Source: an uncultured Pelagibacteraceae bacterium (GTDB taxonomy: Bacteria > Pseudomonadota > Alphaproteobacteria > Pelagibacterales > Pelagibacteraceae). From it: a stretch of DNA of 41,085 nt. Below are positions 38,630 to 41,085 of this stretch, piece by piece (position 1 is the first letter of the stretch; each line of letters opens with the position of its first letter). The translations under genes were made by a program, and so were the position numbers. The stretch covers positions 1 through 41,085 of the forward strand of contig CABXSO010000007.1 in assembly GCA_902514945.1 (NCBI GenBank). The letters are read 5' to 3'. The notes beneath the pieces were generated by a model. The model was not told the DNA's origin. It ran no database searches and saw nothing but the letters and a program-made list of their open reading frames with translations.

Positions 38630-38658
38630 TTGAAGAGTTATTTTTTACGTGCTTAAAT
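38630..38658 (+). promoter_or_regulatory. Possible promoter of aapJ
   Basis: TTGAAG (38630-38635) and TTAAAT (38653-38658) are separated by 17 nt, each matching four of six sigma-70 consensus positions. Transcription would begin near 38665, giving a leader of about 57 nt that contains the 18-bp palindrome. Confidence is limited by the high AT content. Confidence 0.3.
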
Positions 38659-38684
38659 TATGGATATTCAAAAGCGATTTTGAA

Positions 38685-38702
38685 TTATTTGTTAACAAAT
38701 AA
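38685..38702. promoter_or_regulatory. 18-bp perfect palindrome in aapJ leader, candidate operator
   Basis: TTATTTGTTAACAAATAA is a perfect inverted repeat with no spacer, centred between 38693 and 38694. It ends 9 nt before the AGGAAG ribosome-binding site (38712-38717) of aapJ. As RNA it could form only a weak AT hairpin with a GUUAAC loop, so a dimeric DNA-binding protein site is more plausible. The binding protein is unknown; NtrX, encoded 3 kb upstream, is one candidate by proximity only. Confidence 0.5.
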
Positions 38703-38721
38703 ATAAACAATAGGAAGAAAT

Positions 38722-39762
38722 ATGTTTAAATACTTAAAACAATTAACTTCTTTAGTTGCTATGGTAACTGTGTTGTTCACTTTTACAACTGAGTCTATGG
38801 CCGCTAAAAAATCTAAAACACTTAAAAACACTCAAAAAAAGGGTTTTGTAAGATGTGGAGTATCTCAAGGTCTTCCAGGATTTTCTAACGCTGATGCTGC
38901 GGGAAATTGGACTGGTATAGATGTTGATGTATGTAGAGCTGTAGCTGCTGCAGTATTAGGTGATGCAAACAAAGTTAAGTTTACACCACTAAGTGCTAAA
39001 GAAAGATTTACTGCTTTAACTTCTGGTGAGATCGATATCTTATCAAGAAACACAACTTGGACACTTTCTAGAGATGCTGATATCGGACTTACTTTCGTTG
39101 GAGTAAATTTCTACGATGGTCAAGGTTTCATGGTAAGAAAAAGTTCTGGTATTACTTCAACAAGTCAATTCAAAGATGGTATCTCAGCTTGTACAAACAT
39201 TGGTACAACAACTGAGTTAAATATGAGAGACTTTTTTAATTCAAAGGGTATCAAATATGAACCAGTAGCTTTTGAAAAAGCTGATGAAGTTGTAGCTGCA
39301 TACGATGCAGGTAGATGTGATACATACACTACTGATAAATCGGGTCTTGCTGCTCAAAGAACAAAAATGTCTAATCCAGATGAACACTTAGTGTTACCTG
39401 AAACTGTTTCTAAAGAGCCTTTAGGACCAGTCGTAAGACAAGGTGATTCCGTATGGGAAGACATCGTTAGATGGTCTTTGAACACTATGATCGAAGCTGA
39501 AGAGTATGGTATTACTTCAGCAAATGCTGACATGATGAAAACTTCAGATAATCCAGCTATCAAAAGATTAGTTGGTGCTGAAGGTGAAATGGGTGCAGCA
39601 TTCGGTTTAGATAATGAGTGGAACTTAAGAATTATCAAACAAGTTGGAAATTATGGTGAAAGTTATAAGAGAAATATAGCTGACACTGGTATTTTACCAG
39701 ACAGAGGTCCAAATGAATTATGGACTAAAGGTGGTATTTTATACGTTCCACCATCAAGATAA
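38722..39762 (+). CDS. aapJ: General L-amino-acid ABC transporter, periplasmic binding protein
   Basis: Solute-binding protein of the Aap/Bzt broad-specificity amino-acid transporter (polar amino acid family 3). A signal peptide (about residues 1-27, cleaving after SMA) precedes KKGFVRCGVSQGLPGFSNADAAGNWTGIDVDVCRAVAAAVLGD and ERFTALTSGEIDILSRNTTWTLSRD, which are characteristic of AapJ/BztA/YhdW. At 346 aa it is normal. A strong Shine-Dalgarno, AGGAAG, precedes the ATG. Codon use is visibly different from neighbours (more GCT, GGT and ATC codons, higher GC), as expected for a very highly expressed gene. It is followed by an intrinsic terminator before aapQ. Confidence 0.96.
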   Translation: MFKYLKQLTSLVAMVTVLFTFTTESMAAKKSKTLKNTQKKGFVRCGVSQGLPGFSNADAAGNWTGIDVDVCRAVAAAVLGDANKVKFTPLSAKERFTALTSGEIDILSRNTTWTLSRDADIGLTFVGVNFYDGQGFMVRKSSGITSTSQFKDGISACTNIGTTTELNMRDFFNSKGIKYEPVAFEKADEVVAAYDAGRCDTYTTDKSGLAAQRTKMSNPDEHLVLPETVSKEPLGPVVRQGDSVWEDIVRWSLNTMIEAEEYGITSANADMMKTSDNPAIKRLVGAEGEMGAAFGLDNEWNLRIIKQVGNYGESYKRNIADTGILPDRGPNELWTKGGILYVPPSR

Positions 39763-39781
39763 TTTTAGTTATAAATTACTT

Positions 39782-39815
39782 AAAAAGGGCTAGATTTTTC
39801 TAGCCCTTTTTTTTT
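39782..39815 (+). terminator. Intrinsic terminator between aapJ and aapQ
   Basis: AGGGCTAGA (39786-39794) pairs with TCTAGCCCT (39799-39807) around a TTTT loop; flanking A's and T's extend the stem, and an uninterrupted T9 run ends at 39815. It is the strongest terminator in the window. It sits 20 nt after the aapJ stop, inside the operon, so it should attenuate aapQMP relative to aapJ. The stem is nearly symmetric and could also act on the opposite strand. Confidence 0.92.
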
Positions 39816-39837
39816 AAACTCATATATAATCTTTAAA

Positions 39838-40989
39838 GTGAATTTCAAACTTAAAGATATAGGTCCACAATTAATGACAGTTATTGCTGTTGTTCTTGTC
39901 TTTGGTTTTTTTACTTATAATGCACAAGTCAATATGGAGAATAGAGGTATTGATTTTGGTTATGGATTTTTATCGCAAGAGTCGTCATTTGACGTCCAAT
40001 TTTCTTTAATTGAGTATGACGGATCTCATTCATATTTTAGAGCTTATTTAGTTGGTTTACTAAATACTATCCTTGTTTCAGTTATTGGAATTTTTTTTGC
40101 AACTATTCTTGGTGTAATAGTTGGTATAGCAAGGCTATCACCTAATTACCTAATAAATAAATTTGCTGCCTTTTATGTAGAATTTTTTAGAAATATACCC
40201 TTACTTTTGCAAATATTTTTTTGGTATTTTGCTGCTTTAAGAGCTTTGCCACTTCCACAAGATGCCGAAGCAATGTTTGGAGTTACATTTTTAACAATAA
40301 AAGGTTTGTTTGTACCTGCTTTTATTTGGCAAAACTTTAATATTTTCTTTTATTCGATAGTCGCCGCCATTATTGCAATAATAGTAATACGCTATCAAGC
40401 AAAAAGACTACAAGAAACTCAGGGTAAACAAACACCAGTTTTACTTATATCGATAGGTTTAATTTTGATTTTACCACTTATAAGTTTTTTGATTGGTGGA
40501 GTAAGATTATCATTTGAAGTTCCTGTTTTAAAACAGCTAGCGACTACATCATTTATTTATGAGGGTGGTGTAAGTTTACCTCCTGAATTGATAGCTTTAG
40601 CGCTATCTTTATCCTTATATACAGCAACATTTATAGCCGAATGTGTTAGAGCAGGAATTCAAGGTGTTGGTAAAGGTCAAAAAGAGGCTGCTGCATCAAT
40701 TGGTTTAACCCCAAATCAGGTACTCAAGTTAGTAGTGATGCCTCAGGCGCTAAGAATAATAATACCACCTACAACAAATCAATATCTTAATCTTACTAAA
40801 AATTCTTCACTAGCTGCAGCTATAGCTTATCCTGATCTAGTACTTGTTTTTGCTGGAACAGCTTTGATGCAAACAGGTAAGGCAATTGAAATAGTATCTA
40901 TTACAATGCTTACATATTTATCTCTAAGCATAGCAATTTCATTATTTATGAATTGGTACAATAACAAAATAGCAATTCAGGAAAAATAA
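39838..40989 (+). CDS. aapQ: General L-amino-acid ABC transporter permease AapQ
   Basis: Inner-membrane permease of the Aap transporter. Starting at GTG, it has an N-terminal transmembrane helix, a periplasmic stretch (ENRGIDFGYGFLSQESSFDVQFS, typical of AapQ/BztB), then the HisM-type permease core. The long insertion between helices seen in AapQ (about residues 150-240) is present. The EAA loop that docks the ATPase reads GQKEAAASIGLTPNQVLKLVVMPQALRIIIPP. At 383 aa it is normal. No clear Shine-Dalgarno precedes the start. Its TAA overlaps the aapM ATG by 1 nt. Confidence 0.94.
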   Translation: MNFKLKDIGPQLMTVIAVVLVFGFFTYNAQVNMENRGIDFGYGFLSQESSFDVQFSLIEYDGSHSYFRAYLVGLLNTILVSVIGIFFATILGVIVGIARLSPNYLINKFAAFYVEFFRNIPLLLQIFFWYFAALRALPLPQDAEAMFGVTFLTIKGLFVPAFIWQNFNIFFYSIVAAIIAIIVIRYQAKRLQETQGKQTPVLLISIGLILILPLISFLIGGVRLSFEVPVLKQLATTSFIYEGGVSLPPELIALALSLSLYTATFIAECVRAGIQGVGKGQKEAAASIGLTPNQVLKLVVMPQALRIIIPPTTNQYLNLTKNSSLAAAIAYPDLVLVFAGTALMQTGKAIEIVSITMLTYLSLSIAISLFMNWYNNKIAIQEK

Positions 40990-41085
40990 TGTCTAAAATA
41001 AACTTTTTAAAACCAGATAAATCTAATCTTTATACCTTTTTATATCTGGGTACTTTTTTATTTTTTGTTAGTGTTTTAGATGTTC
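40989..41085 (+). CDS. aapM: General L-amino-acid ABC transporter permease AapM, 5' fragment
   Basis: An ATG overlapping the aapQ stop opens a frame that runs to the window end (32 codons). The visible residues include SKINFLKPDK followed by a hydrophobic stretch (YTFLYLGTFLFFVSVLDV) consistent with the first transmembrane helix of the second permease. The name rests mainly on position after aapQ, since too little sequence is visible for a family call. Confidence 0.7.
   Translation, partial: MSKINFLKPDKSNLYTFLYLGTFLFFVSVLDV

Overview
The window is a gene-dense, very AT-rich (roughly 30% GC by eye) stretch of a streamlined alphaproteobacterial chromosome. Very short or overlapping gene junctions, Lys/Asn/Ile-rich proteins, AGA as the dominant arginine codon, and gene order with general alphaproteobacterial synteny but many usual members missing all point to the SAR11 clade (Pelagibacterales, 'Ca. 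Pelagibacter'-like). This assignment comes from pattern recognition, not from a database search.

Layout. (1) 1-14415, + strand: the 3' part of dnaE, then a structured leader and rpsB-tsf-frr-uppS-cdsA-dxr-bamA-skp-fabZ-lpxD-lpxA-lpxI-lpxB. This run covers translation factors, undecaprenyl phosphate, phospholipid and isoprenoid precursors, outer-membrane protein assembly and lipid A. The usual pyrH (between tsf and frr) and rseP (between dxr and bamA) are absent, and fabZ precedes lpxD. (2) 14419-16548: an accessory gene, 3 nt behind lpxB, for a secreted C-type-lectin-fold protein with an autotransporter-like beta-barrel. It is the least ordinary gene here. (3) 16545-23945, - strand: ppiD-like chaperone, trpE-trpG-trpD-trpC, lexA (with an alphaproteobacterial SOS box), gltX. 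(4) 24017-30455, + strand: tpiA-secG-pyrG-kdsA-eno-ftsB-lipA-ratA, with no pyruvate dehydrogenase genes between ftsB and lipA. (5) 30432-32495, - strand: ispDF-pgpA-cinA(C-terminal type). (6) 32522-38460, + strand: ntrY-ntrX-trkA-trkH, without the usual dusB-ntrB-ntrC upstream. (7) 38493-41085: tRNA-Arg(UCU), a hairpin, then the general L-amino-acid ABC transporter aapJ-(terminator)-aapQ-aapM (cut by the window end).

How they work together. Region 1 couples ribosome and elongation-factor production to envelope growth: UppS, CdsA and Dxr make lipid carriers and precursors, BamA and Skp insert and chaperone outer-membrane barrels, and FabZ/LpxD/LpxA/LpxI/LpxB make lipid A. KdsA in region 4 supplies KDO for the same LPS. 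The lectin autotransporter would be a client of BamA/Skp, and its placement suggests co-expression with them. Regions 6 and 7 put the NtrYX two-component system and Trk potassium uptake next to the main amino-acid uptake system.

Non-coding signals seen: an H-type pseudoknot that overlaps the rpsB ribosome-binding region, a GTTC-N7-GTTC LexA box, an 18-bp perfect palindrome in the aapJ leader, a hairpin after the tRNA, and a strong intrinsic terminator inside the aap operon. No insertion sequences, CRISPR arrays, integrases or phage genes were seen. No gene-free stretch exceeds about 300 bases; the largest, 38461-38721, holds the tRNA, hairpin and aapJ control region.
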